Assembly: GCA_964475755.1 (NCBI GenBank) | Contig: CAYYXR010000010.1 | Span: 1-64,000 of the forward strand | Direction of reading: 5' to 3' | DNA: 64,000 nucleotides | Source of the DNA: UBA11612 sp964475755 | GTDB lineage: Bacteria; Pseudomonadota; Alphaproteobacteria; Rhodospirillales; Rhodospirillaceae | Part shown: positions 1-8,554 of the stretch, piece after piece | How the letters are laid out: each line of letters begins with the position of its first letter | How positions within the stretch are numbered: position 1 is the stretch's first letter | Made by a program: the position numbers and the translations under genes | The notes under the pieces: model-generated | What the model was told of the DNA's origin: nothing | Seen by the model: the letters and a program-made list of their open reading frames with translations, nothing else | Databases searched by the model: none

Positions 1-580
1 AAGGTTTCTCAACCTTATCCTTTGAGTAAACGATCGTGGCATGAGACTCGTCCGGCTTGCGACGCTCCATGCCATTGGGCGGGCCGGCCTTGTTCGAACG
101 CCGTCTATCAGGCCCAAAATATTTTTGGGTTGTTACGAATTGACGCGGTGCATCGATGATGCGCTGAAGAACCTTATATATGTTGTCGACCGAGAACGGT
201 TTGGCCATGAAGTCATTCACGCCATGGTCGCGTGCTTGTTCCACGTTGGCCCGGTCCGCTGCGCCCGACAGCATAATGAAAGGCATGAAGCGGCTTGGCG
301 GGGCCTTGTCGTCCCGCAGCCATTGCAACAGATGCAAGCCACTGACCGGGGACATGACCAGATCCGAAACGACAATGTCGATCGGCTCAACAGCGGCGCC
401 GTATCCCTTTGCCGTAAGTTTGAGATATTCAACGGCGTCTTTGCCGTTTTTGAATTTTTGGATTCGGCTAAATCCGAGGCGTTTGAGACTATTGCCGAGG
501 ATATCGAGCATGTACTCGTTATCCTCCACAACCATCAAAGAGATGCGGTCTTGGCCAAGGTCTGCTTTGTCTTTAGCCAT
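1..580 (-). CDS. Response regulator, receiver domain (3' end beyond window edge)
   Basis: Reading the minus strand from the ATG at 580 gives 193 codons with no stop before the left edge, so the gene is partial. Residues about 13-135 form a CheY-like receiver. There is an acidic pair (E19, D20) after a hydrophobic strand, the likely phosphoacceptor is D73 in VVSDLVM, and the conserved lysine lies in FMAKPF. The tail after the receiver is basic and contains FGPDRRR, a motif I associate with stand-alone receivers of Rhodospirillales-like bacteria. No DNA-binding domain is visible in the part present. The Shine-Dalgarno before the ATG is weak. Its partner kinase is not in the window and the output is unknown. 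Confidence 0.85.
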   Translation of the reverse strand, partial: MAKDKADLGQDRISLMVVEDNEYMLDILGNSLKRLGFSRIQKFKNGKDAVEYLKLTAKGYGAAVEPIDIVVSDLVMSPVSGLHLLQWLRDDKAPPSRFMPFIMLSGAADRANVEQARDHGVNDFMAKPFSVDNIYKVLQRIIDAPRQFVTTQKYFGPDRRRSNKAGPPNGMERRKPDESHATIVYSKDKVEKP

Positions 581-769
581 CTAGGCGAATCAAACCCATT
601 GCAGCGACACGAAATGCCGACAGAAGTTCTTGGAATAATTGAGAATTAAACGACGGGGTTCAATCGCTCAAGCCGAACTTCTCAATTTCGAGCCTGTGCA
701 CCGCAATAATGCAACCCGGGGTTTATTTATGCATACTACGAAGCGGTCGACTCGGCACTTTGTCTTCTC

Positions 770-1447
770 TCAGGCCTCAAATCCACGAAATTCAGCAAAT
801 ACCTCCACAGGTTCGCGGGGCGTGCGGTATGTGTTCAGGCGGTGCTCTGGGTCGCGATAACCCATGGACATCCCTGCAAACAGCATATGATCGTCCGGCA
901 GACCAATATATTCCGCGACAGCTTTGGGCCATCCTGCCCAGAACTCTTGCGGGCAAGTGTCCAGTCCGCGCTCGACGGCCAACAGCATTACCGTTTGCAT
1001 GAACATGCCGACGTCAGACCATTGCGGAGGCCCCACGCGGCGGTCCAAACAAAAAAACAAGCCAACCGGTGCGCCAAAAAATTCGCAGTTCTTGATCGTA
1101 AGTTCAGTCAGCCCCGATTTGTCCTTGTCATCGTACCCTAACGCTGCGTAGCGAAGTGTACCGGCTTCCCGTCGTCTCGTTCTCAGCGGCTCCCAAAGTT
1201 TAGGCGGATAAACATCGTATTCAGGTGTTTCCCCTTTTTCCCCGGCATTTACGCGCTCAACGATTTGTTTCTTAAATTCCGCAAGCGGTGCGCCGGAGAG
1301 AACGTACACCCGCCAGGGCTGGAGATTGCCTCCCGACGGCGCATTGCGCGCGCGTTCAATAATGTCCCGCACGGTGGATTCCGGTACGGGGTCCGGCTTG
1401 AATGCGCGAACGGACTGGCGCTTCGCAACGCATTCGGAAACATTCAT
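770..1447 (-). CDS. Nitroreductase family flavoprotein
   Basis: 225 residues, the usual length for an FMN-dependent NAD(P)H nitroreductase of the NfsB/FRase type. The N-terminus has RQSVRAF, the family's phosphate-contact motif, followed by APSGGNLQPW, which matches the FMN-binding loop. The C-terminal part (GMSMGYRDPEHRLN) is also typical. The ATG at 1447 has AAGGGAT upstream. Such enzymes reduce nitroaromatics, quinones or enones; the natural substrate cannot be read from the sequence. It stands alone, transcribed away from the PQQ gene at 1638, so the two share an intergenic region of about 190 bases. Confidence 0.88.
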   Translation of the reverse strand: MNVSECVAKRQSVRAFKPDPVPESTVRDIIERARNAPSGGNLQPWRVYVLSGAPLAEFKKQIVERVNAGEKGETPEYDVYPPKLWEPLRTRRREAGTLRYAALGYDDKDKSGLTELTIKNCEFFGAPVGLFFCLDRRVGPPQWSDVGMFMQTVMLLAVERGLDTCPQEFWAGWPKAVAEYIGLPDDHMLFAGMSMGYRDPEHRLNTYRTPREPVEVFAEFRGFEA

Positions 1448-1637
1448 GATGATATCCCTTCAATCAGAGTAGCTCTCTATTGCTCAAATCTTCGCGCACC
1501 ACCGATGCCTTCAGTGCAAATACGTACGTGCGATTCTCCCAGTTGAGCGTCTGTGAACAGTGCCATAAACTATATTTTATGCTCTAGCCTGGGGGATTGC
1601 GTGCAGTCCAGGGCGCATTTTAAGGGGAGGGGAATAG

Positions 1638-3653
1638 ATGTTTACGCATTTGATGCGAAAAAAAGGGATGGCCGCACTTGTGGGCGCGTCTGTGCTTGCC
1701 ATTGCCGCATGCTCACAGCAAGGCGATGTGGACCGGACGCAGCTTCCGGCAAATGATTGGCCCGTTGTCGGCGGAGATTGGAACAACACGCGGTATTCAA
1801 CGCTCGATCAAATCAACACCGCCAATATCGGTCAGGTTGGCGCTGCGTGGGTGCGTGAGCTCGAAGGCGGCGTGCCATTCGGAGAGCCGATTGTGCTGAA
1901 CGGACGCATGTACATTACATCCGCTCAAGTTGTTCATGCGCTTGATGCGGCAAGTGGAGACGTGTTGTGGACGTATCAGGTGCCGGTGCCCGTGCAAGGT
2001 CTCTACAAGGGCATGACGTCCGGAGACGGGATGGTATTCGTTGGCCTGTCCAACTCACGCATCGTTGCTCTGGACGAAAGCTCTGGGGAAGAAAAATGGA
2101 TCGGTGTGATCGGAGACCCGGATTTTGACCGCGACGGCCAATTCATTTCCGGCGGGCCGGACTATGTAGATGGCCTCGTTATTAGCGGTCTTGCGAACGG
2201 TGACTACGGCATTCAGGGCCGCGTTGTTGCGCTGGATGGTAAGACCGGAGAAGTCGTTTGGCGCTTCGACACCGTGCCGTTCGAAGGTAAGGGCAGTGAA
2301 ACATGGCCGCAAGACCACGACGATTGGAAACCCGGCGGGGCCGGCGTATGGATGAACGGTGCCGTTGATCCCAAGTTGGGTCTGATTTACTTCGGCGTCG
2401 GCAATCCGATCCCGCAATGGGGCGGTGAAGCGCGCGAAGGCGACAACCTGTATTCGGATTCCATTGTCGCGTTGGATATCAAGACCGGTGAGGTACGCTG
2501 GCATTTTCAGACCACGCACCATGACATTTGGGAAGCCGATCAAGGCACGCCGACCATATTGTATGAAGCCATAGTCGACGGCGAGCCGCGTGACGCTATC
2601 GCGGTCATAAGCACTTACGGATATCTCTTTCAACTTGACCGTGCGACCGGCGAGCCGATCTGGCCGGTAGAAGAACGTCCAGTGCCGCAGCACGAGCGGC
2701 AAAAGACAGCGCCCACGCAGCCTTTCCCGATCGGCGGTGACAACATTGGTCCGGATTGCGTGCCTGAAGACATGATCCCGCAAGGGTTCCAGTCTTATTG
2801 CGTGTATGACCCGATTGATTTCGACGACCCCAATGCCATGTATCCGATCTTGGCAACGCGGGCGGCGCCTATGGCCTATAGCCCCGAAACCAAGACGTTC
2901 TACGCTACGGGCGCCATCTGGCCCTATTGGCTACGGCGCTATGAAGATCCCAAAGTTTTTGTCTCAGGAACCTCTGCACCGGGCACGAAGTATAAGGGCC
3001 TGATTGCGGCCATGCATGCACCGACCAACAGCTTGGTGTACGAGCATCAAGTTCCGTTCCGAACGCAACAGAATGGTGCCGGCTTTATGGCAACAGCCGG
3101 CGGGTTGTTGTTCCATGGTGAAACCGACGGGCTATTTAATGCCTATGATGCCGACACCGGCGAAAAGGTGTGGGGTTTCCAAACCGGCGGCAGCGCGAAC
3201 AAGCCTGCTGCAACTTACGAGGTGGACGGTGATCAATATGTCGCCGTTGCCAGCACAACCGGTGTGTGGGCCTTCAAGATCGGCGGGGCGGTTGCGGAAA
3301 GGGAGGCGCTGCCGGTGCCGCCCGAGGAGGTGACCTTCGCCGGTCGTATCGTGCCTACGAACGAAGTGACCATTAGCCCGACTGTGGGCGATACTGGTCT
3401 CGAATTTACCCGTCAGATGTTCGACGAGTATGCGTTCGAGCCCCGGCGCATCCGCGTCTCTGTGGGCGACACGGTGACCTGGAAAAACGAAGGCGAGCTC
3501 GAAAAAACGATCACGGCCCAGGACGGGTCCTGGAGCACGCGCGCCATCGCGTCCGGGCAATCCGGGACCGTAACGTTCAGCGAACCGGGAACCTACACCT
3601 ATATCTCGAAGGAATATCCCTTCATGCTCGGCGAGTTGGTCGTGGAGGAGTGA
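1638..3653 (+). CDS. PQQ-type dehydrogenase lipoprotein with C-terminal cupredoxin-like domain
   Basis: 671 residues. The N-terminus is a lipoprotein signal with lipobox I-A-A-C (Cys25), so the mature protein is probably membrane-anchored in the periplasm. Residues about 35-560 match the eight-bladed propeller of quinoprotein alcohol dehydrogenases, with repeated A-L-D-x-x-[ST]-G-x-x-x-W motifs and the Ca/Ln-site-like GVGNPIPQW. At the catalytic loop HHDIWEAD, Glu299 replaces the usual Asp and Asp301 lies two residues on. Residues about 577-671 form a cupredoxin-like domain whose copper ligands are mostly substituted (Lys623, Ser657, Tyr660; only Met663 kept). The strong AAGGGGAGGGG before the ATG fixes the start. 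Two cytochromes c follow and could accept its electrons. The substrate is unknown, and the altered residues leave activity uncertain. Confidence 0.85.
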   Translation: MFTHLMRKKGMAALVGASVLAIAACSQQGDVDRTQLPANDWPVVGGDWNNTRYSTLDQINTANIGQVGAAWVRELEGGVPFGEPIVLNGRMYITSAQVVHALDAASGDVLWTYQVPVPVQGLYKGMTSGDGMVFVGLSNSRIVALDESSGEEKWIGVIGDPDFDRDGQFISGGPDYVDGLVISGLANGDYGIQGRVVALDGKTGEVVWRFDTVPFEGKGSETWPQDHDDWKPGGAGVWMNGAVDPKLGLIYFGVGNPIPQWGGEAREGDNLYSDSIVALDIKTGEVRWHFQTTHHDIWEADQGTPTILYEAIVDGEPRDAIAVISTYGYLFQLDRATGEPIWPVEERPVPQHERQKTAPTQPFPIGGDNIGPDCVPEDMIPQGFQSYCVYDPIDFDDPNAMYPILATRAAPMAYSPETKTFYATGAIWPYWLRRYEDPKVFVSGTSAPGTKYKGLIAAMHAPTNSLVYEHQVPFRTQQNGAGFMATAGGLLFHGETDGLFNAYDADTGEKVWGFQTGGSANKPAATYEVDGDQYVAVASTTGVWAFKIGGAVAEREALPVPPEEVTFAGRIVPTNEVTISPTVGDTGLEFTRQMFDEYAFEPRRIRVSVGDTVTWKNEGELEKTITAQDGSWSTRAIASGQSGTVTFSEPGTYTYISKEYPFMLGELVVEE

Positions 3654-3963
3654 TCTCAACGCTCTCAATCGGCAATATTTGGTGTTGATATCGGCCCGCC
3701 CTAGTTTACAGGGGCGGGCCGTTCTCATTGAGAGACATTAGACCGCTCGTTCCGCGGGAAAAATGGGCCAATATTCAAGACTTGTTTCCTGAAATGGGCC
3801 AGGGGCGGTCCTGCGGCTGGACACAGGGCTCCGAGAGAGCTAGGAAGGGCGCCGTTCGGGTGGCCCCAGCAATATTTTGTCCTTTGGCCCCCTTGCCCCC
3901 CTGCGGGACGAAAGAATTTGGTGCGGCGTGTGCCGCTGACAGAATTTGTGTGAAGGATCGGGA
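3654..3963. other. Intergenic stretch between PQQ gene and cytochrome c
   Basis: About 310 bases without a convincing gene. It holds a terminator-like hairpin at 3693-3720. The remainder (3721-3963) has no recognisable RNA gene or repeat. A 104-codon open frame across it overlaps the cytochrome gene out of frame and looks non-coding. A promoter for the downstream cytochrome is likely here but no clear -35/-10 pair was found. Confidence 0.5.
3693..3720 (+). terminator. Terminator-like hairpin after the PQQ gene
   Basis: Stem GGCCCGCCC / GGGCGGGCC (9 bp) around a loop of about 10 bases, 40 bases after the PQQ stop codon. The following GTTCTCATT is only weakly T-rich, so termination may be partial and allow read-through to the cytochrome. 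Confidence 0.55.
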
Positions 3964-4503
3964 ATGTCCGAGAACAATCAACCGACCGGGTCACGTTCGA
4001 CAGGTCTTTTTATTGGTATCGCTGTTGTTGTTATCGTCGTGATCGGCGCTGTGGTGTTCATGAGCGGGGATCAATCCGGACCGGAACCGGCACCCAGCCA
4101 ACAGACAGCTGCTCCGGCACAGCCCACGGCTCTACCGCCGGCGCCGGCGCCTGTCGCTGTAACCGCGAACATCCAGGATGGTGTTTATACAAACGCGCAG
4201 GCGCGCCGAGGTGACAAGCTTTATGCTGAGCATTGTTCTTTGTGTCACCTGCCGAGCATGACCGGCAAGGAACCGGCTCCTGAACTTGCCGGCGATTTAT
4301 TTTTGAGTAAGTGGCTCGGCCTGTCTGTCGGTGACTTGTTTTTGCGTATTTCGACAACGATGCCGGTGAGCAACCCGGGCATACTCCCCGAAGATCAATA
4401 TGCCGATTTGGTGGCCTTGTTGCTTCAGGCCAATAACTTTCCAGCCGGCGATGAAGAGTTGTCGGCCGACCAGGACTTTATGGACGGAATTAAAATTCAG
4501 TAG
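3964..4503 (+). CDS. Membrane-anchored c-type cytochrome
   Basis: 179 residues from the ATG at 3964, which has AAGGATCGGGA just upstream; an in-frame start 18 bases earlier is less likely. A short hydrophilic N-terminus leads to one membrane helix (about residues 15-35), then a Pro/Ala-rich linker of some 30 residues that would hold the haem domain off the membrane. The haem motif is CSLCH (Cys91, Cys94, His95), and the Met in TTMPVSNPG is the likely sixth ligand. The layout fits an electron acceptor for a periplasmic dehydrogenase, and the gene follows the PQQ protein in the same direction. The pairing is inferred from neighbourhood only. Confidence 0.85.
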   Translation: MSENNQPTGSRSTGLFIGIAVVVIVVIGAVVFMSGDQSGPEPAPSQQTAAPAQPTALPPAPAPVAVTANIQDGVYTNAQARRGDKLYAEHCSLCHLPSMTGKEPAPELAGDLFLSKWLGLSVGDLFLRISTTMPVSNPGILPEDQYADLVALLLQANNFPAGDEELSADQDFMDGIKIQ

Positions 4504-4514
4504 AACCGGGGATC

Positions 4515-4548
4515 GTAACGAGCCGTTACAGAACACGGCATATATGCC
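4515..4548. promoter_or_regulatory. Two adjacent palindromes upstream of the soluble cytochrome c gene
   Basis: GTAACG-AGC-CGTTAC (4515-4529) is followed 7 bases later by the perfect palindrome GGCATATATGCC (4537-4548). Both lie between the two cytochrome genes, about 150-185 bases before the second start codon. They could be operators or a weak hairpin for the upstream gene; there is no T tract. Confidence 0.3.
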
Positions 4549-4700
4549 CTATTACTGTCACGATTGGTTGCTAATTATTAGTTGATCCTGACCGATGCGT
4601 GGCGGTGAAATAGCTCCTTATGTGTCAGCCGCGAATAACCGAGGGCTGCGGGTAAACTGACCAGCGAAAATGGGATTCAATAGCGAGGTGAGTGGAATTC

Positions 4701-5078
4701 ATGCGTAAGATTTTATTTGTAGCGACTGCATTGGTAACGTTCTCTGCCGTTGGCGCGCACGCCGAGGGCGATGCGGCAATTGGCAAGCGTCAATTCGCGC
4801 CCTGCACGTCATGCCACACCGTAGAAGAGGGCGGCCCCCACAAAGTCGGTCCGAACCTCTTTGGCGTGTTTGGCCGCACATCCGGAACCAAGGAAGGCTT
4901 CGACAAATTTTCCGACGCCATGAAAAACGCCGGCGTCGTTTGGGACGAAGAGAAGATCAACGAATACATCACGCAACCCGCCAAGTTCATGCCGGGCAAC
5001 AAGATGGCGTTCATCGGAATCAAAAACCCCAAAGTACGCGACAACATCATCGCTTATCTGAAGGAAGCGACCCAGTAA
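4701..5078 (+). CDS. Soluble periplasmic class I cytochrome c (c2/c550 type)
   Basis: 125 residues from the ATG at 4701, preceded by GAGGTGAG at proper spacing. The signal peptide ends at about A-H-A21|E22. The haem-binding motif is CTSCH (Cys35, Cys38, His39), followed by GGPHKVGPNLFG. The distal methionine lies in FMPGNKMAF, the classic class I arrangement. It carries electrons in the periplasm, typically to a terminal oxidase. With the anchored cytochrome and the PQQ-type protein upstream it makes a plausible short chain (inferred). Confidence 0.92.
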   Translation: MRKILFVATALVTFSAVGAHAEGDAAIGKRQFAPCTSCHTVEEGGPHKVGPNLFGVFGRTSGTKEGFDKFSDAMKNAGVVWDEEKINEYITQPAKFMPGNKMAFIGIKNPKVRDNIIAYLKEATQ

Positions 5079-5108
5079 GGTCCTGTTTCCCAAGGCGGAT
5101 TAATTTGA

Positions 5109-5138
5109 CCGGCGGCATGGGCTTGGCCCTGCCGCCGG
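5109..5138 (+). terminator. Hairpin after cytochrome c
   Basis: Outer arms CCGGCGGCA / TGCCGCCGG (9 bp) enclose GGGC-TTG-GCCC, giving a stable hairpin of about 13 bp, 31 bases past the stop codon. No strong T run follows, so it may be a stability element or a weak terminator. Confidence 0.55.
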
Positions 5139-5249
5139 TTGACGTTTGTGTGGCTCTCGCAGCGCCAAAACCGCTATAATTTCCCGGCCAAAAGGTGACC
5201 TCGGACTGCGGGGCATCGTTGCTGTCGTCGTGGTCCTGGGGGGCGCCGC

Positions 5250-7160
5250 ATGTCTGAGACTTCCTTTTCCGAGCAGCGAAAGCGATCACTCGAGGACCCG
5301 GAAGGGTTTTGGGGCGAGGCGGCGCAGGCCGTCGACTGGATCAAACCGTGGACGTCGGTGTTGTCCTACGCCGAGGACGGCTCCGCCCAATGGTTTGCCG
5401 GTGCGGAAGCCAACACGTGCTGGAATGCGCTCGACCGCCACGTCAATGACGGGCGGGGCGACCAGGTCGCATTGATTTACGACAGCCCGGTCACCAGCAC
5501 GGTGCGGCGTCTGACGTATGCAGAGCTGACCTCCAAGGTTGCGCGCTTTGCAGGCGTTTTATCTGGTTTCGGCATTGAACGCGGCGACCGGGTTTTGATT
5601 TATATGCCGCTGGTGCCCGAAGCCATCATTGCCATGCTTGCGTGCGCGCGCATCGGTGCCATCCATTCCGTCGTCTTCGGCGGATTTGCCGCGCGCGAAT
5701 TGGCCTCGCGTATCCGTGACGCACAACCCAAGATGTTGATCGCAGGGTCTTGCGGCATCGAGCCAAACCGGATTGTCCCCTACAAGCCCGTTGTCGATGC
5801 GGCGATTGAGTCCGATGGGGCGTGTGTCAAAAACTGCATCATCTTGCAGCGTTCCGAGTTGGAGGCCGAACTGGTCGAAGGGCGGGACCACGATTGGCAC
5901 CAGTGCATGGCAGATGCGAAGCCGGTCGACTGCGTGCCGGTGCCTGCCACCGAACCGCTCTACATTCTTTACACATCCGGCACCACCGGTCAGCCGAAGG
6001 GAATCGTCCGTCCTTCCGGCGGGCATCTCGTCGCCATGGCCTGGTCCATGCGTCATTTTTACAACGCGAAACCGGGTGAAACATTTTGGGCGGCGTCCGA
6101 CATCGGTTGGGTCGTCGGCCATTCGTACATTGCCTATGGCCCGCTCATAAACGGGTCCACCGCCGTTCTGTATGAAGGCAAGCCCGTCGGCACACCGGAC
6201 GCAGGCGCGTTCTGGCGCGTCGTGCAGGATCACAAGGTCGCGACCATGTTCACCGCGCCGACGGCCATTCGTGCCATCAAACGTGAAGACCCCGATGGGG
6301 CGCTCATGAAGGGCTACAATCTGTCGTCTTTGCGTGCGCTGTTTCTGGCGGGCGAGCGGTGCGATCCTCCGACCTCGCATTGGGTCGAAGATCTGCTCGA
6401 AAGACCCGTTGTCGATCATTGGTGGCAGACGGAATCGGGCTGGCCCATCTCTGGCAATGCCCTGGGCATTCACGCATTTCCCATCAAACATGGCTCGGTC
6501 ACCAAACCCATTCCGGGGTGGGACGTGCGTATTCTCGACGAGAAGGGCAAGGAAGTCAGCGCCGGAGAGATCGGCGCCATTGTGTGTAAGCTGCCGTTGC
6601 CGCCGGGCATGGCGACTACGTTGTGGAATGCGCCGCAGCGGTACAAGGACTCCTACCTCTCTCAATATGAAGGATACTACTCGACCGGCGATGCCGGGTA
6701 CTTCGATGAAGACGGATACCTCTACGTCATGACCCGCACCGACGATGTGATCAATGTCGCCGGACACCGGCTCTCCACTGGCGCGATTGAACAGGTGATC
6801 GCAGCTTACGAAGACGTGGCTGAATGCGCCGTCGTTGGTCTCGACGATGCGATTAAAGGTCAGGTGCCCCTCGGTTTGGTGGTGCTCAAGGCCGGTGTGG
6901 AGTCCTCGGCGGATGAAACCGTCCAGGGCGTTATCGCTTACGTGCGCGAGTCCATGGGCGCTGTGGTTGCGTTCAAGTCCGCCGTCGTGGTGCCGCGTCT
7001 TCCCAAAACCCGGTCGGGCAAAATCCTGCGCGGCACCATCGCCAAGATCGCCAACGGACAGGAATACACCCAGCCTGCGACCATCGAGGATCCGGCGGCC
7101 CTGGACGAGGTGGCCCAAGCCCTGGATGAGGCCGGAATCAGAGGGTCCGGCGCCGCTTAA
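5250..7160 (+). CDS. prpE: Propionyl-CoA synthetase-like acyl-CoA ligase
   Basis: 636 residues, full length for the acetyl/propionyl-CoA synthetase family. The ATP-binding loop TSGTTGQPKG is at about 243-252, WWQTESGWP is near the adenylate site, the hinge region is YSTGDAGYFDEDGYLYV, and the catalytic lysine is K591 in KTRSGKILRG. Overall the sequence is closer to PrpE than to Acs. It makes an acyl-CoA from a short-chain acid, ATP and CoA via an acyl-adenylate. No methylcitrate genes lie nearby; instead a CoA-transferase and an acyl-CoA dehydrogenase follow, so the physiological acid could be something other than propionate. The long open frame on the opposite strand is a shadow. Confidence 0.88.
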   Translation: MSETSFSEQRKRSLEDPEGFWGEAAQAVDWIKPWTSVLSYAEDGSAQWFAGAEANTCWNALDRHVNDGRGDQVALIYDSPVTSTVRRLTYAELTSKVARFAGVLSGFGIERGDRVLIYMPLVPEAIIAMLACARIGAIHSVVFGGFAARELASRIRDAQPKMLIAGSCGIEPNRIVPYKPVVDAAIESDGACVKNCIILQRSELEAELVEGRDHDWHQCMADAKPVDCVPVPATEPLYILYTSGTTGQPKGIVRPSGGHLVAMAWSMRHFYNAKPGETFWAASDIGWVVGHSYIAYGPLINGSTAVLYEGKPVGTPDAGAFWRVVQDHKVATMFTAPTAIRAIKREDPDGALMKGYNLSSLRALFLAGERCDPPTSHWVEDLLERPVVDHWWQTESGWPISGNALGIHAFPIKHGSVTKPIPGWDVRILDEKGKEVSAGEIGAIVCKLPLPPGMATTLWNAPQRYKDSYLSQYEGYYSTGDAGYFDEDGYLYVMTRTDDVINVAGHRLSTGAIEQVIAAYEDVAECAVVGLDDAIKGQVPLGLVVLKAGVESSADETVQGVIAYVRESMGAVVAFKSAVVVPRLPKTRSGKILRGTIAKIANGQEYTQPATIEDPAALDEVAQALDEAGIRGSGAA

Positions 7161-7307
7161 TGGGTTGACCAAATTCATGATATTGGGCATAATCATTCAC
7201 GCTCATGAATTTAATGAGCCGCCGTCCCTGGAATTTATTTCTGGCCGGACGCTGGGGCGCCGTGTACCACCGGGTGCCGCGCTCACAACGAACAACAGGA
7301 CGTGCAC

Positions 7308-8552
7308 ATGACCGGCTCGCTTGATGGCATTCGCATCCTTGATCTCACAGCTGTGCTTTTGGGACCGTACGCGACCCAGGTGCTGGGTGACATGGGCGCC
7401 GACGTGATCAAGGTCGAAGCACCGGACGGTGACATCACCCGTCAGATCGGGCCGATGCGCAATCCCGGCATGGGGCCTGTCTATATCAACGCCAACCGGT
7501 CCAAGCGCAGCATCGCGATCAATCTCAAATCGCCTGAAGGTCAAAAAGCGCTGTTGAAAATCGCAGAGGGTGCCGACGTGTTCGTGCATAACATGCGCCC
7601 GAGCGCGATGGCGCGCTTGGGTCTGACCTACGAGGATATCGTCAAGGTCAACCCGCAGATCGTTTATGCTGGCGCATTCGGCTACAGCCAAAAAGGCCCC
7701 TATGCCAACTGGCCGGCCTACGACGATCTTATTCAAGGTATATCAACTCTGCCGACATTGATTGCCCGCGCGGGTGACGGCAAGCCGCGCTACGTACCCA
7801 CGGCCCTGGCGGACCGCGTGACCGGGTTGTGGCTCGTCAACGCCATCCTTGCCGCGCTCCTCAGCAAAGGCAGAACCGGCAAGGGCCAGAAGATCGACAT
7901 TCCCATGTTCGAGACCATGGCGGCCTTCGTGCTGAACGATCACTTCGGCGGTTTGTCGTTCGAGCCGCCATTGGACAAAGGTGGATATCCCCGCCAGCTC
8001 TCGCCGAACCGTCGCCCATATCAAACCAAGGACGGCTATATCTGCACGCTGATTTACACGGACAAGCACTGGCGCAGTTTTTTTGCCGCCATCGGCAAGG
8101 CTGACGTTCTTGAAAAAGATCCGAGATTTGCGTCCGTGGGCAAGCGCGTGCAGCACATCGATGAAATCTATGCGGAAGTGTCAGACATTCTTTTGACCCG
8201 CACGACCGACGAATGGATGGAGCTTTTGAAGAAAGCGGACATTCCCGTCACACCCATGCACGACATGGAAAGCATCCGTCACGACCCACATCTTCTCGCC
8301 ACCGGTTTTTTCGAAGACGAAGCGCATCCCACCGAGGGTAAGCTCACGCGCATGCGTGTGGCCGGGGACTGGACCGGAACGCAGCCGGCCAGCACGCGCC
8401 ATGCGCCCAACCTGGGGGAACACAGCGTCGAAATCCTGAGAGAAGCGGGCTACGCAGATCAGGACATCAAGAAACTTCAAGCCGATCACATCATCTCAAC
8501 GCCGGCCGAATCTGAACCACCGAAGCCGGCCAAAGCCATCGCCGAGGTCTGA
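7308..8552 (+). CDS. CaiB/BaiF family CoA-transferase
   Basis: 414 residues from the ATG at 7308 (MTGSLDGIRILDL is the standard family N-terminus); a GTG six bases upstream is the alternative. Conserved features are the N-terminal DL-x5-GP-x7-LGDMGADVIKVE, the NRSKRSI loop, and the Asp139/Asp140 pair in AYDDLIQG, where the family's aspartyl-CoA intermediate forms. Class III CoA-transferases move CoA between carboxylic acids without ATP. It ends 2 bases before the acyl-CoA dehydrogenase, so the pair is probably co-transcribed and acts on one catabolic substrate. The substrate cannot be assigned. Confidence 0.9.
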   Translation: MTGSLDGIRILDLTAVLLGPYATQVLGDMGADVIKVEAPDGDITRQIGPMRNPGMGPVYINANRSKRSIAINLKSPEGQKALLKIAEGADVFVHNMRPSAMARLGLTYEDIVKVNPQIVYAGAFGYSQKGPYANWPAYDDLIQGISTLPTLIARAGDGKPRYVPTALADRVTGLWLVNAILAALLSKGRTGKGQKIDIPMFETMAAFVLNDHFGGLSFEPPLDKGGYPRQLSPNRRPYQTKDGYICTLIYTDKHWRSFFAAIGKADVLEKDPRFASVGKRVQHIDEIYAEVSDILLTRTTDEWMELLKKADIPVTPMHDMESIRHDPHLLATGFFEDEAHPTEGKLTRMRVAGDWTGTQPASTRHAPNLGEHSVEILREAGYADQDIKKLQADHIISTPAESEPPKPAKAIAEV

Positions 8553-8554
8553 CC

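Noticed and set aside
639..685. Inverted repeat TTGAGAA...TTCTCAA upstream of the first response regulator
   Set aside because: Seven-base AT-rich arms 33 bases apart are expected by chance and have no supporting context.
3728..4042. 104-codon frame between the PQQ and cytochrome genes
   Set aside because: It runs out of frame into the cytochrome, is rich in Arg, Pro and Cys, and has no ribosome site.
5559..7196. 545-codon open frame antisense to the acyl-CoA ligase
   Set aside because: A codon-bias shadow of a GC-rich gene; no ribosome site and no recognisable domain, whereas the plus strand has all ligase motifs.
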